Under the pieces are notes generated by a model. That model was not told where the DNA came from. It did not search any database and was given only the letters and a program-made list of their open reading frames with translations. DNA of 64,000 nucleotides from Candidatus Aminicenantota bacterium (GTDB taxonomy: Bacteria > Acidobacteriota > Aminicenantia > Aminicenantales > Saccharicenantaceae), in contig JACIYJ010000004.1 of NCBI GenBank assembly GCA_014360015.1, positions 1 through 64,000 on the forward strand, given 5' to 3'. The translations under genes and the position numbers were made by a program. Every line of letters starts with the position of its first letter. Within the stretch, counting starts at the first letter, position 1. This document shows, piece by piece, positions 44,878 through 53,354 of this stretch.

Positions 44878-45207
44878 ATGAAAAAAATAGGCATCATCAT
44901 TTGCGCCCGTTATCAATCCTGTGGCGGAGGCAAGTGCTTCCGTTCTATAAGAGAGAGAGTTGGCGCCTTTGCCCGTTATCCTAAGGACGAACCGGTCGAA
45001 GTTGTCGGCTATTCCTACTGCGGTGGCTGCCCCGGCGGCAATATCGAATATGTTCCTGAGGAAATGATAAAGAACGGAGCTGAAGTAATTCACTTAGCTA
45101 CCGGCCTGGTAGTTGGCTACCCGCCCTGCCCCTATATCCGCCAGTTTAAGGAGTTCATAGAAAAACGCTATGGTGTACCTGTGGTTATCGGCACCCATCC
45201 CTCTTAA
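44878..45207 (+). CDS. CGGC domain protein
   Basis: A 109-residue protein with ARYQSCGGGKCFRS, the name-giving YCGGCPGG, and CPYI near the C-terminus. CGGC-domain proteins are putative metal-binding proteins of unknown function. It follows the NifX-like gene by 28 bases with AAGGAG before the ATG, in the same operon. Confidence 0.87.
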   Translation: MKKIGIIICARYQSCGGGKCFRSIRERVGAFARYPKDEPVEVVGYSYCGGCPGGNIEYVPEEMIKNGAEVIHLATGLVVGYPPCPYIRQFKEFIEKRYGVPVVIGTHPS

Positions 45208-45525
45208 GTATCTTAAAGTTCATGAACAACTTCCTTTCTGGAAAGAGATAAACATGGAAGAACTGGCTGGTGATTCAATGAAAGAAGATAGAAAAATTAT
45301 GGAAGCTTATAATTAGCTTAGGCTCTAAAACACAGCCAGATCGCTTCCAAGTTTCTCTCTGATTATTTTTAATTTTAACCACGCGGCTATTTATCTCTTG
45401 ACAAACTGAACTTAAGGTATAGAATTAATATTGAGAATGATTTTCATTATCACTATTAAAAATAGCCTGTAACTTTCAGGCCAAACAGGCTCCAAGGCCT
45501 GTAGATATGATGTGGAGGTGTTATT
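45208..45525 (+). promoter_or_regulatory. Second Fur-controlled promoter, before the DUF5320 genes
   Basis: TTGACA (45398-45403), 16 bases, TAGAAT (45420-45425), directly followed by a Fur-box-like site at 45433-45451 (GAGAATGATTTTCATTATC, 16 of 19 consensus matches). Binding would cover the start site. The remaining DNA shows no gene. Confidence 0.78.
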
Positions 45526-45861
45526 ATGCCATGGGGAGATAGAACAGGGCCATTAGGTCTCGGGCCAAGAACCGGTCGGGGACTTGGCTATTGCTCCGGC
45601 TATGCTTATCCCGGCTATATGAATCCGGGTTATCTCTATGCCGGATATGGCAGCGGACGCGGTTGGGGCGGCAGAGGTCCGGGCCGTGGTTTTGGCTTTG
45701 GTTTTGGCTGGAGTCGCGGCTGGGCTCGAGTGGGATTTTTCCAGAGTCGATTTTATTATCCCTGGGCCTATCCGCCGGGAATAAATTATTCGCCTTATTC
45801 TAGTTATCCACCTCCGACCTCTTCTACCAGAACTAAAAAAGAGGATGCTTCCGGAAAATAA
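45526..45861 (+). CDS. DUF5320 family glycine/tyrosine-rich protein
   Basis: A 111-residue protein that begins with the family signature MPWGDRTGPLGLGPRTGRGL. It is very rich in Gly, Tyr, Pro and Arg (GYMNPGYLYAGYG, GRGFGFGFGW). DUF5320 proteins accompany NifX/ORP and MinD-ATPase genes; their role is unknown. GGAGG precedes the ATG, and the promoter carries a Fur-box-like site. The 3' end lies 37 bases before the next start. Confidence 0.88.
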   Translation: MPWGDRTGPLGLGPRTGRGLGYCSGYAYPGYMNPGYLYAGYGSGRGWGGRGPGRGFGFGFGWSRGWARVGFFQSRFYYPWAYPPGINYSPYSSYPPPTSSTRTKKEDASGK

Positions 45862-45898
45862 CCGGAGGCTACAAACTCGAGGAGGTAGAAAATTCGGA

Positions 45899-46117
45899 AT
45901 GGGACCAGCAGGCTGGTATTTCTGGCCATATTTTAATTACTGGCTATCTCGGGCAGGCATTTATCCTTATGCCCCTTATCCACCTTATCCCTCGTTTTTC
46001 TCCGCCGAGCAGGAAATTGAATTTTTAGAGTCCCAGATAAAACTGCTGGAAGAAGAACTGGCTGGGCTAAATCAAAGACTGGAAGAATTGAAAAAAAATA
46101 AGGGGCAAGACAAATAA
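45899..46117 (+). CDS. Small DUF5320-like coiled-coil protein
   Basis: A 72-residue protein: an aromatic/proline-rich N-terminal part (MGPAGWYFWPYF, YPYAPYPPYPS) followed by a coiled coil (EQEIEFLESQIKLLEEELAG). The N-terminus echoes the neighbouring DUF5320 protein and the coiled coil resembles the C-terminus of full-length DUF5320 proteins, so the pair may represent a split arrangement. The start at 45899 follows GAGGAGG by 13 bases, rather far; an alternative upstream start at 45845 overlaps the previous gene. Confidence 0.7.
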   Translation: MGPAGWYFWPYFNYWLSRAGIYPYAPYPPYPSFFSAEQEIEFLESQIKLLEEELAGLNQRLEELKKNKGQDK

Positions 46118-46274
46118 GACACCAGAAGAAAAAGCCTAAGCTGCCTAAGGTCTGATTTTTGCCTTCAGCCGGCTTAATTTATTATTGAATACTTTAATTA
46201 GATAAATTAAGTTAATAACGCAAAATTCTGGTAGGCTGAGCTTAAAAACGCTTTTCAATTATTGAAAGGCAAAG

Positions 46275-47063
46275 ATGAAATTAATCCATTTATTCATTCT
46301 GGCCACATTTTTTATCACACCTTTAATTGCTTTGACTACTGATAACAGACCATCTTGGCGAGCGGTGATTGTTTATGACAACAATGCCGGCGATCCGCGC
46401 CTTAAAACTGACTGGGGCTTTTCCTGTTATCTTGAAGGTCCGGAGAAAACTATCCTTTTTGACTGTGGGGGGCGAGGAGATATTTTACTTTCTAATTTAG
46501 AAAAGTTGGGCTTATCACCCCAGAAAATCGAGGTCATTTGTCTTTCTCATTTTCATCAGGATCACGTCGGCGGCCTGGAAGATTTCCTAATTAAAAATGC
46601 CCAGGTTGAAGTTTGGCTGCCATATTTTTTCCCCTCCGATTTTAAAAAAGCCATCGTGAAAAAGGGCGCCCGGGTGATTGAAGTAGCCAAGCCAGCTCCA
46701 ATTGGCCACGGACTTTATACTTCAGGAGTCATTGACGGACCGATACGAGAACAATCTCTGGTTTTGGACACCAGAGAAGGCCTGGTGGTCATCACTGGCT
46801 GTGCCCATCCTGGCATCGTCCATATTTTGGAAGAAATAAAAACCTCTTTTCCTAAAAAATTTTACATGGTCATCGGCGGTTTTCATTTAGCCGGACTGCC
46901 CGAGATAGAAATAAAAAAGATTGTGGCTGAATTTCGGCGTTTGGGAATCAGAAAAGTTGGACCAACTCACTGCTCTGGAGACGCCGCTCGCCGTCTATTC
47001 TCCGAGGAATACGGGTTAGACTACATCAATCCGGGCCTCGGTCGGGAGGTTATTATCCAGTGA
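46275..47063 (+). CDS. MBL-fold metallohydrolase
   Basis: A 262-residue metallo-beta-lactamase-fold protein with an N-terminal export-like segment (LIHLFILATFFITPLIAL). It carries FDCGGRGD, the metal motif SHFHQDHVGG, GCAHPGIVHI and GGFHLAG, and then PTHCSGD. The overall pattern matches the dihydropterin-type (MptH-like) MBL subfamily commonly found beside ORP genes. Its TGA overlaps the GTG start of the first MinD ATPase, indicating translational coupling. Confidence 0.87.
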   Translation: MKLIHLFILATFFITPLIALTTDNRPSWRAVIVYDNNAGDPRLKTDWGFSCYLEGPEKTILFDCGGRGDILLSNLEKLGLSPQKIEVICLSHFHQDHVGGLEDFLIKNAQVEVWLPYFFPSDFKKAIVKKGARVIEVAKPAPIGHGLYTSGVIDGPIREQSLVLDTREGLVVITGCAHPGIVHILEEIKTSFPKKFYMVIGGFHLAGLPEIEIKKIVAEFRRLGIRKVGPTHCSGDAARRLFSEEYGLDYINPGLGREVIIQ

Positions 47064-47905
47064 TTATATCAGTAGCCAGTGGAAAAGGTGGCACAGGAAA
47101 GACTACTGTGGCCGTAGGCTTGGCCCTTTCCCTCAGCGAAGAAAATTTGGTTCAATTTCTGGACTGCGATGTGGAAGAGCCTGATGCTCACATTTTTCTT
47201 AAGCCTGAAATTAACCAGGGTCTTACAGTTGAGGTTCCCATTCCAGAAATTTCAGAGGATCGCTGTACTCACTGCGGTTTATGCGCGCAGTTTTGTGTCT
47301 ACAAAGCCCTGGCAGTTCTTAAAGACACAGTTTTGGTTTTCCCGGAACTTTGTCACAGTTGCGGTGGCTGCAAATTAATTTGCCCGGAACAGGCCATCCA
47401 TGAGGTAGGACAGCGGGTCGGAGTAGCCGAATATGGCTCAGCCGGAAGAATCAATTTCATTCAGGGTAAACTCGATATTGGCCAGGCCCGGGCTACACCG
47501 CTAATTAGGAAAATTAAAAAACAAATAAATACTACTAATTTAGTAGTAATTGATTCCCCGCCAGGGACTTCCTGTCCGGTGGTGGAAGCAGTCCGCGACA
47601 GCAATTTTACTCTCCTAGTGACCGAGCCAACTCCTTTTGGTTTGAACGACCTCAAGCTATCAGTTGAAGTCTTAAGGCAATTAGAAATTCCTATGGGAGT
47701 AATAATTAACCGGGCCGGTCTTGGAGCCGATAGCCTGATAGAGGATTACTGCCGCCAGGAAAAAATTCCTGTATTAATGAGCATTCCTTTTGACCGGGAA
47801 ATCGCCCGAGCTTATTCGCAAGGTGTGGCTCTAACTGCAGTTCTACCTACATACCGGGCAAAATTCAAAGAGCTTTTATGGACCATTAAGGAGCTCACTC
47901 GATGA
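47060..47905 (+). CDS. MinD/Mrp-type ATPase with inserted ferredoxin domain (first)
   Basis: A 281-residue P-loop ATPase. GKGGTGKTTVAVG is the deviant Walker A; CDVEEPDAH follows. Two 4Fe-4S motifs are inserted (CTHCGLCAQFC, CHSCGGCKLIC), and then VIDSPPGTSCPV carries the switch region. ORP-type MinD ATPases with ferredoxin inserts come in pairs, and here the second starts within the ATGA overlap at 47902. The GTG start overlaps the stop of the MBL gene. It probably delivers Fe-S or metal cofactors, or works with the NifX-like protein. Confidence 0.92.
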   Translation: MIISVASGKGGTGKTTVAVGLALSLSEENLVQFLDCDVEEPDAHIFLKPEINQGLTVEVPIPEISEDRCTHCGLCAQFCVYKALAVLKDTVLVFPELCHSCGGCKLICPEQAIHEVGQRVGVAEYGSAGRINFIQGKLDIGQARATPLIRKIKKQINTTNLVVIDSPPGTSCPVVEAVRDSNFTLLVTEPTPFGLNDLKLSVEVLRQLEIPMGVIINRAGLGADSLIEDYCRQEKIPVLMSIPFDREIARAYSQGVALTAVLPTYRAKFKELLWTIKELTR

Positions 47906-48816
47906 AGCTATTAAAACAAATTTTAATCATCAGCGGAAAAGGTGGCACTGGTAAAACCGTTATCTCGGCCGCCCTGGCCAGCATTGTTTCCAGCAAAGTG
48001 ATGGCTGACTGCGATGTGGATGCGGCCAATCTTTATCTTCTCCTCAAACCCGAGATAATAGAGAGTGTGCCCTTTTATGGAGAAAAGAAGGCAGTCGTCA
48101 GAGTGGAAAGCTGCACCGGCTGCGGTCTCTGTCTCCCTCATTGCCGCTTTTCAGCCATAGCACCAACCTCTGAGGGGAAAATAAAAATCGACCATATTGC
48201 CTGCGAAGGCTGCGGGGTTTGTGCCCATTTCTGTCCAGCCAAAGCCATAGAAATGAAAGAGAATATCGCCGGTAATTTATTTGTCTCGCGCACCGCCTAC
48301 GGCCCATTTGTTCACGCTCGGCTGGGAGCCGGTGAAGAAAATTCTGGAAAGCTGGTGACTGAGGTTCGGAAAAAAGCTAAGGAAATCGCCGAAAAAGAAG
48401 GCTTAAATTATGTGATTATAGACGGACCGCCGGGTATCGGCTGTCCGGTGGTGGCTTCGCTATCCGGCGTCGACCTGGCTCTCGTCGTCACTGAGCCCAC
48501 TATGTCCGGGATACATGATATGGAACGGGTAATTCAGGTGGCCAGGCATTTTGGCCTGAAGACGGCCTGTGCTCTAAACAAGTTTGATATAAACCCCGAG
48601 CTTAGCCATGAAATAGAACAATGGTGTCGTCTGAATTCAGTGCCCATCTTAGCCAGAATCCCCTTTGAGGAAACGGTGGTGAAGGCAGTAATCCAGGGAA
48701 TTCCCATCACTGAGTTTTCGGACAATGGCGGAAGCCAGGTGGTAGCAGAAATCAAACAACTTTGGCATAAAATGGGGGACGTCCTACGTGTTTCGGATGA
48801 CATCAAATTACAATGA
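47902..48816 (+). CDS. MinD/Mrp-type ATPase with inserted ferredoxin domain (second)
   Basis: A 304-residue paralogue of the preceding protein: SGKGGTGKTVISAA, CDVDAANL, the ferredoxin motifs CTGCGLCLPHC and CEGCGVCAHFC, and then DGPPGIGCPV. It is coupled to the first ATPase by an ATGA overlap, consistent with heterodimers. Its last residues (KMGDVLRVSDD) are written by a family B repeat (48771-48800), and the frame then runs on to a TGA at 48814; the C-terminus is therefore altered. Confidence 0.91.
   Translation: MKLLKQILIISGKGGTGKTVISAALASIVSSKVMADCDVDAANLYLLLKPEIIESVPFYGEKKAVVRVESCTGCGLCLPHCRFSAIAPTSEGKIKIDHIACEGCGVCAHFCPAKAIEMKENIAGNLFVSRTAYGPFVHARLGAGEENSGKLVTEVRKKAKEIAEKEGLNYVIIDGPPGIGCPVVASLSGVDLALVVTEPTMSGIHDMERVIQVARHFGLKTACALNKFDINPELSHEIEQWCRLNSVPILARIPFEETVVKAVIQGIPITEFSDNGGSQVVAEIKQLWHKMGDVLRVSDDIKLQ
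48771..48800 (+). repeat. Family B repeat coding the C-terminus of the second MinD ATPase
   Basis: AATGGGGGACGTCCTACGTG then TTTCGGATGACATC: an intact head with a diverged tail, in frame with the gene. Confidence 0.8.
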
Positions 48817-48860
48817 CTTTCAAAAATGTAAAATAACTCTTAAAATAAAAGCGGTTGCCA

Positions 48861-49808
48861 ATGGAAAAAATAATTTTCGGTCCGGTGCCTTCGAGGCGCC
48901 TTGGCCGGAGCTTAGGTATCAATAATATTCCTCCCAAAATTTGCAGTTATTCCTGCGTTTACTGTCAACTGGGAAACACCCTGAAGATATCGGCGGCCAG
49001 GTAACCTTTTTATGATCCACAGGAAATTATCAGAGAAGTGGAAGAAAAACTTAAAGAGCTCGGTCAAAGGGGCGAAGCGATTGATTATCTGACCTTTGTT
49101 CCTGATGGCGAGCCAACTCTTGACCTAAACCTTGGCCACAGTCTGGAGCTGCTTAAAAGGTTTAAAATTAAAACTGCGGTTATTACCAATTCGTCTCTTA
49201 TCTGGGAAAGCACAGTCCGCGAGGATTTAACCATAGCCGATTGGGTATCAGTCAAGATAGATAGCTTGATTCCGGAAACCTGGAAGAAGATAAATAGACC
49301 TTACGGTCGGTTAAACCTGAGTTCAATTCTTCAAGGGCTGCTGGACTTTTCCACAGTTTTTAAGGGCCAGTTAGTCACGGAGACGATGATGGTCGATGGC
49401 CTGAATGATAACGCCAGAGAAATAGAAAAGGTCGCGGATTTTCTGCTCAAACTCAAACCCCGGGTGAGCTATCTTTCTGTTCCTACGAGGCCGCCGGCGG
49501 AAAAATGGGTAAGGCCGCCATCAGAAAAGGCCCTTAATGAGGCTTATCAAATTTTCAGCCGAAATGGGCTGGTAGTTGAGCTCCTGACTGGCTACGAGGG
49601 CAATGCTTTCGCTTCCACGGGAAACACAGCTAATGATCTGCTGGCCATTACTTCAGTTCATCCAATGCGAGAGGAGGCTGTGCGGGAATATTTAGAGCGG
49701 TCTGGGAATAGCTGGCAATTAGTCCAAAATCTTATTGAATCAGGCCAGCTGATCAAAACCGAATATCAGGGCCATAAATTCTACCTAAGAAAACTAAAAA
49801 AACGGTGA
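48861..49808 (+). pseudogene. Radical SAM protein with an in-frame TAA
   Basis: Reading from ATG 48861 gives [17 protein letters not shown] and the radical SAM cysteines CSYSCVYC, then ends at TAA 49002-49004. The same frame continues without a shift as PFYDPQEIIREVEEKL, FVPDGEPTLD, VITNSSLI, SVPTRPPAEKWVRPP and so on to 49808, matching the family of small radical SAM proteins with this exact order. One nonsense change therefore splits a 316-codon gene; a sequencing error is possible. The TGA stop (49806-49808) and the last Arg codon come from a family B repeat. Confidence 0.85.
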
Positions 49809-49890
49809 CGCCCTACCTAAAAAATGGGGGACGTCCTACGCGTTTCCTGATTTCCAAAAACGGTGACGCCATACATATTTCCTGATTTTC
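49801..49890 (+). repeat. Three tandem family B units
   Basis: A truncated head (49803-49816, ends CCTACC), a full GGGGGACGTCCTACGCG unit with TTTCCTGATTT (49821-49855), and a second full unit of the GGTGACGCC type (49861-49890). The first supplies the radical SAM stop codon. Confidence 0.9.
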
Positions 49891-50007
49891 CTGCTCCCTG
49901 GCCTTACCTAAAGCGACAGCTATTTTGCTTAAAGCCGGTAATCATTGTAAAGTATTTTATGGAATTTTTGAGGCATAGTTTCATAATCACCGCTGGGAGG
50001 TGGTAAG

Positions 50008-50304
50008 ATGACCTTCTTAGTCCAAGCTTTTGACTATCCAGCACCGCAAGGACCTGAACGAAGACAGGCCTGCCGCCCTGAACATCTTAAACTGGGCGAA
50101 AAGTTATATGCCGAAGGAAAATGGCTCTGGGCTGCAGCCATTCTTAATGAAGCCGGCGACCCCATAGGCACTATCATCATTTGCGATTTTCCCTCCAAGG
50201 AAGCACTCCAGCAAGAATGGTTAAACCGGGAACCGTACCTTGTCAACAAGGTCTGGGAAAAAGTGGAAATCCATCCCATTAAACCCGCACCTTTTATGAA
50301 GTAA
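50008..50304 (+). CDS. YCII-domain protein, copy 1
   Basis: A 98-residue protein of the YciI-like (YCII) family: MTFLVQAFDYP, GEKLYAEGKWLWAAAIL, GSIIICDF-like GTIIICDFPSKE, and the C-terminal PYLVNKVWEKVEIHPI. YCII proteins are small ferredoxin-like-fold enzymes or binding proteins of mostly unknown function. GGGAGGTGG precedes the ATG. A near-identical second copy lies at 53058-53354 with related upstream DNA. Confidence 0.88.
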   Translation: MTFLVQAFDYPAPQGPERRQACRPEHLKLGEKLYAEGKWLWAAAILNEAGDPIGTIIICDFPSKEALQQEWLNREPYLVNKVWEKVEIHPIKPAPFMK

Positions 50305-50314
50305 TGGACGAAAA

Positions 50315-50337
50315 GGGGGACACATTCTTGTGGCCCC
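50315..50337 (+). repeat. Family A-like repeat after YCII copy 1
   Basis: GGGGGACACA, TTCT, TGTGGCCCC: an imperfect hairpin 11 bases after the stop. Confidence 0.55.
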
Positions 50338-50345
50338 AATTTTTC

Positions 50346-50931
50346 TTTGTGTCACCAATTTTTCTTAGCATGATTTTTTCCTACGCCCACTTTTTCTAAC
50401 CTTCTATACCTTACCAACAATTTTCGGCCATCCATAATAAGCGATGAGCACCTCAACAGGAAAAAAACATTATATTTTGCAAATCCGCCCTTCCCACGAT
50501 GATAAACTTACAAAGCCTAAACAAAATCTGAGGGGAGCTTATAGTTTGGAATTTATAGTCAGGCAGTGATAACTTTTATTTTGATTGCCTTTCCTTTATC
50601 TTTTCGCTTCTTATTTTATTATTTACTACCTTTTATTTACTACCTTATTCGCTTCTTACCTTATTCCCTTCAATCTTTTTGGCTAAAACAACAATAGATG
50701 AAATTTAAAAATCAGGTAACGGACAATAGGCACTGCGTTTTATAAAAAATTGGGGAACAAGTATTATGTCCCCCGGTTTATCCTTCCCATTCCCTTATGT
50801 CCTTATTTTTTCTTCTTCAAGCTTTCTTGAAAACAGAGGTTTTTTTCTGTATAATTTCGCTTCATTCCGGGGAATGAAGTCTCCCCCATAAATGCCCGCC
50901 GGCTGATGACTTCTACCAAAAAACCAGATTA
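50346..50931. other. 585-bp spacer without recognisable gene
   Basis: AT-rich DNA with a pyrimidine-rich direct repeat (TTATTTACTACCTT near 50615-50645) and a family A/C-like element (50751-50776: TTGGGGAACAAG with TATTATGTCCCCC). No coding pattern seen on either strand. Confidence 0.45.
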
Positions 50932-51438
50932 TTGGTGAGGTGTATCATGTTTGAGGCTTATCTTACTGCAGCCATCTGGCTTGGTCTGGCTATTCTGGCC
51001 ACAGTCTTAGCCAGTCGGCTGAAAATCTCCATGGCTCTAATGGAAATCATTGTCGGTGCAGCAGCCGGCTATCTCGTTGTGAAATACCTGGGCGAATCGG
51101 CCTTGAGCCCCAATGCCGACTGGCTCAGATTTGTGGCCAGCTCCGGGGCTATTTTGCTAACTTTTCTGGCCGGAGCGGAGCTCGACCCGGTCTCCATTCG
51201 GGCCAAGCTGAAAGAATCCACAGTCATCGGCTTTATCGGCTTTCTGGCACCTTTTGCTGGATGTGCCGCCGTCGCCCGCTTCCTGCTGCACTGGGATTGG
51301 CGAGCCAGCCTGCTGGCCGGCATAGCCCTTTCCACTACTTCCATGGCCGTCGTCTATTCGGTTATGCTGGAGTTCGGTTTTAACCAGACCGAATTTGGTA
51401 AAGGTATTCTTGGGTCGTGTTTCGTCAACGACCTGTAA
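50932..51438 (+). pseudogene. Truncated cation:proton antiporter (Kef/NhaP-like)
   Basis: A 168-residue remnant. It contains only the first part of a CPA2-type Na+/H+ or K+/H+ antiporter, with about five TM helices (WLGLAILATVLASRL, LMEIIVGAAAGYLVV, ILLTFLAGAELDP, ALSTTSMAVVYSVM) up to the family's ACFVNDL-like turn, here SCFVNDL. There the frame stops (TAA 51436-51438) and a family B palindrome follows within 5 bases. The usual family length is about 380-650 residues, so most of the transport domain is missing. No continuation is found downstream. Confidence 0.85.
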
Positions 51439-51440
51439 CA

Positions 51441-51508
51441 AAACGGTGACGCCCTACATGTTTCCTGATTTTCCCCGAGAAAATCAGGAAATATCGTGAC
51501 AGCTACCC
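51441..51508 (+). repeat. Full palindromic family B element at the antiporter break
   Basis: GGTGACGCCCTACATG, TTTCCTGATTTTC, CCCGA, GAAAATCAGGAAA, then TATCGTGACAGCTACC: the clearest complete inverted-repeat unit in the window. Confidence 0.9.
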
Positions 51509-51838
51509 TATTTCCATCCTCATTTCCATCCTCAATACTTAAAACTTTATACCTGTGCTCTTCTGGACATCCACTCATAAAATAAAAGCGGTGAGGATTT
51601 TTGCTTTGTAAGTCTCATTCGTCAAAAGTGTGATGGAAAAAATGTTCAGATTTTTTAGAGCCGTTTTGTAATTGACTTAATGATTTAAATAAATTAAAAA
51701 GCCAAAAAGAGCGACAGGAGTAAACGTCCCCTTCTTTACTCGCCACTTCTCATTTTGTATTTGAATTTTTTCTCCTCAAAATTATAATTAACTAGAAGAA
51801 AGTGTTTGGTCAATTTTTATTAGCAGCTTGAGGCAGCA
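51509..51838. other. 330-bp spacer
   Basis: AT-rich; contains the direct repeat ATTTCCATCCTC twice near 51512-51534 and a family A-like half site (51714-51732, ACAGGAGTAAACGTCCCC). No remainder of the antiporter gene is recognisable. Confidence 0.4.
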
Positions 51839-52912
51839 GTGGAATCGATTTTCTGGATGCTGGAATCTACTGACAATCCCAGGTTTCCCTATAGGATAAG
51901 AATAAAAAAGGGTGAGGAAAATCTTCTTTCCCTGCGGGTTCAGGACAGATGGCCAGGCACCAGAGGCCACATATTCTGTCTGCGAGAAGACCCGGAAGGA
52001 TACTCGCGACCCGGTCAGGAAATAGAAAAAGTCCCGGTAATTTCCCTCAAAAGGTATGGCAAGCGACTGGCTGTGGTTCTGGACCGACCTACCAACAAAA
52101 GATGCGAATTCCTCTTCCTGAAGAAAAAGTACAAGCAAAAAGAAGGCGAATATGAACAGATTTTCTGGCGAACGCGAAGTGCGCTCGTTCAAAGACGACT
52201 TAAGGTCAAGTTAACCACCAGGGGCTCGCCGCAGCTCCACATCATCATCGATAAAAATGAACGTTATCCCTGGAACTTTCCTGGATGTATTGTCGAAAGG
52301 AAGAGCCTGCCAGCCGGAGATTATGCTCTGCTCTACAACGAGAGCATCAAAGCCGTCGTCGAACGCAAGACTTTTGAGAATTTACTGGGTGAGTTCGGGC
52401 GGATGCCGGTTCTTCATCAAACGCTCGGCGAGCTTGAAGCTTATCGCTACTCTGCCCTGGTCATCGAAGCCAATTATGGCGACTTCCTGAATCCACAAAA
52501 ATTAAAATTTTATACGCCGTCTTTCACCTCGAAAGCGATTGCCGAAATACAAGCACTCCATCCGGATTTAAAAATCATCTTTGCCGGCAACCGAAAGTTG
52601 GCCCGGGAGTGGACGCTGAGATTTTTTACGGCCATTCTGGCTCACGAAGAGGATAAGCTGCCGGCAGGCGTCAACGAAGCTCTGGTCAAATATGAGCTCC
52701 CGCTTGATTTTAAAGGCGGTAGTTATTTCGAAATAAGGGAAAAAGTGCTGAAAGAATTGCCGGACGAATTTACCAGAGAAGATTTGGACAATATTTTTGC
52801 CCAACATGAGAAAAAGAATTTACGGAAAGTGTTGGCTGATTTGAAAAAGGAAGGAGTGCTTCAGGTCTCTGGTAAAGGAGCTGGAAGGCGCTGGGTAAAA
52901 TTGCCAAAATAA
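51839..52912 (+). CDS. ERCC4-domain nuclease
   Basis: A 357-residue protein whose central part (about 125-285) is an ERCC4 nuclease domain: IIIDKNERYPW, IVERKSLPAGDYAL and AVVERKTFENLL give the V/IERK-x3-D-type metal site of the XPF/Mus81 nuclease family. The C-terminal 60-70 residues (FTREDLDNIFAQHEKKNL, KKEGVLQVSGKG) resemble a small winged-helix. The N-terminal 120 residues are unfamiliar. The start is GTG 51839, with GAGG five bases upstream; an ATG at 51857 is an alternative. Isolated single gene; role in branched-DNA processing or element biology is open. Confidence 0.82.
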   Translation: MESIFWMLESTDNPRFPYRIRIKKGEENLLSLRVQDRWPGTRGHIFCLREDPEGYSRPGQEIEKVPVISLKRYGKRLAVVLDRPTNKRCEFLFLKKKYKQKEGEYEQIFWRTRSALVQRRLKVKLTTRGSPQLHIIIDKNERYPWNFPGCIVERKSLPAGDYALLYNESIKAVVERKTFENLLGEFGRMPVLHQTLGELEAYRYSALVIEANYGDFLNPQKLKFYTPSFTSKAIAEIQALHPDLKIIFAGNRKLAREWTLRFFTAILAHEEDKLPAGVNEALVKYELPLDFKGGSYFEIREKVLKELPDEFTREDLDNIFAQHEKKNLRKVLADLKKEGVLQVSGKGAGRRWVKLPK

Positions 52913-52923
52913 AAAAGCGGTAA

Positions 52924-52957
52924 AAATGGGGACGTCCTACATATTTCCTGATTTTCC
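52924..52957 (+). repeat. Family B repeat after the ERCC4 gene
   Basis: AATGGGGACGTCCTACATAT then TTCCTGATTTTCC. It lies 12 bases after the stop, in the gene's orientation, and upstream of YCII copy 2. Confidence 0.88.
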
Positions 52958-53057
52958 TTAAAACAACGGCTGTTTTGCTTAAGGTCGGTGATCATTGTAA
53001 ACTATGTTCTGGCGCTGGCGACAAATATTTTTAAAATCACAGCAGAGAGGTGGCCTG

Positions 53058-53354
53058 ATGACATTCTTAGTCCTGGCTTTTGACTATCCGGCACCACAAG
53101 GTCCTGAACGACGCAAGGCCTGTCGCGAAGACCATCTTAAATTGGGCGAAAAGCTCTATGCCGAAGGAAAATGGCTCTGTGCTGCGGGCATCCTTAATGA
53201 AGCCGGCGATCCCATAGGCTCCATTATCATTTGTGATTTTTCTTCCAAGGAAACACTTCAGCAAGAATGGTTAAACCGGGAACCGTACCTTGTCAATCAG
53301 GTCTGGGAAAAAGTGGAACTCCATCCCATCAGACCTGCACCTTTTATGAAGTAA
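53058..53354 (+). CDS. YCII-domain protein, copy 2
   Basis: A 98-residue near-copy of the protein at 50008-50304 (same MTFLV start, DYPAPQGPERR, GEKLYAEGKWL, NREPYLVN and PAPFMK end; roughly ten substitutions). AGAGAGGTGG precedes the ATG at 53058; the frame from 53004 is not supported. The upstream sequence (TTTTGCTTAA, GGTGATCATTGTAAA) also matches copy 1, as does the family B unit before it, so a block of about 0.4 kb was duplicated. Confidence 0.88.
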   Translation: MTFLVLAFDYPAPQGPERRKACREDHLKLGEKLYAEGKWLCAAGILNEAGDPIGSIIICDFSSKETLQQEWLNREPYLVNQVWEKVELHPIRPAPFMK

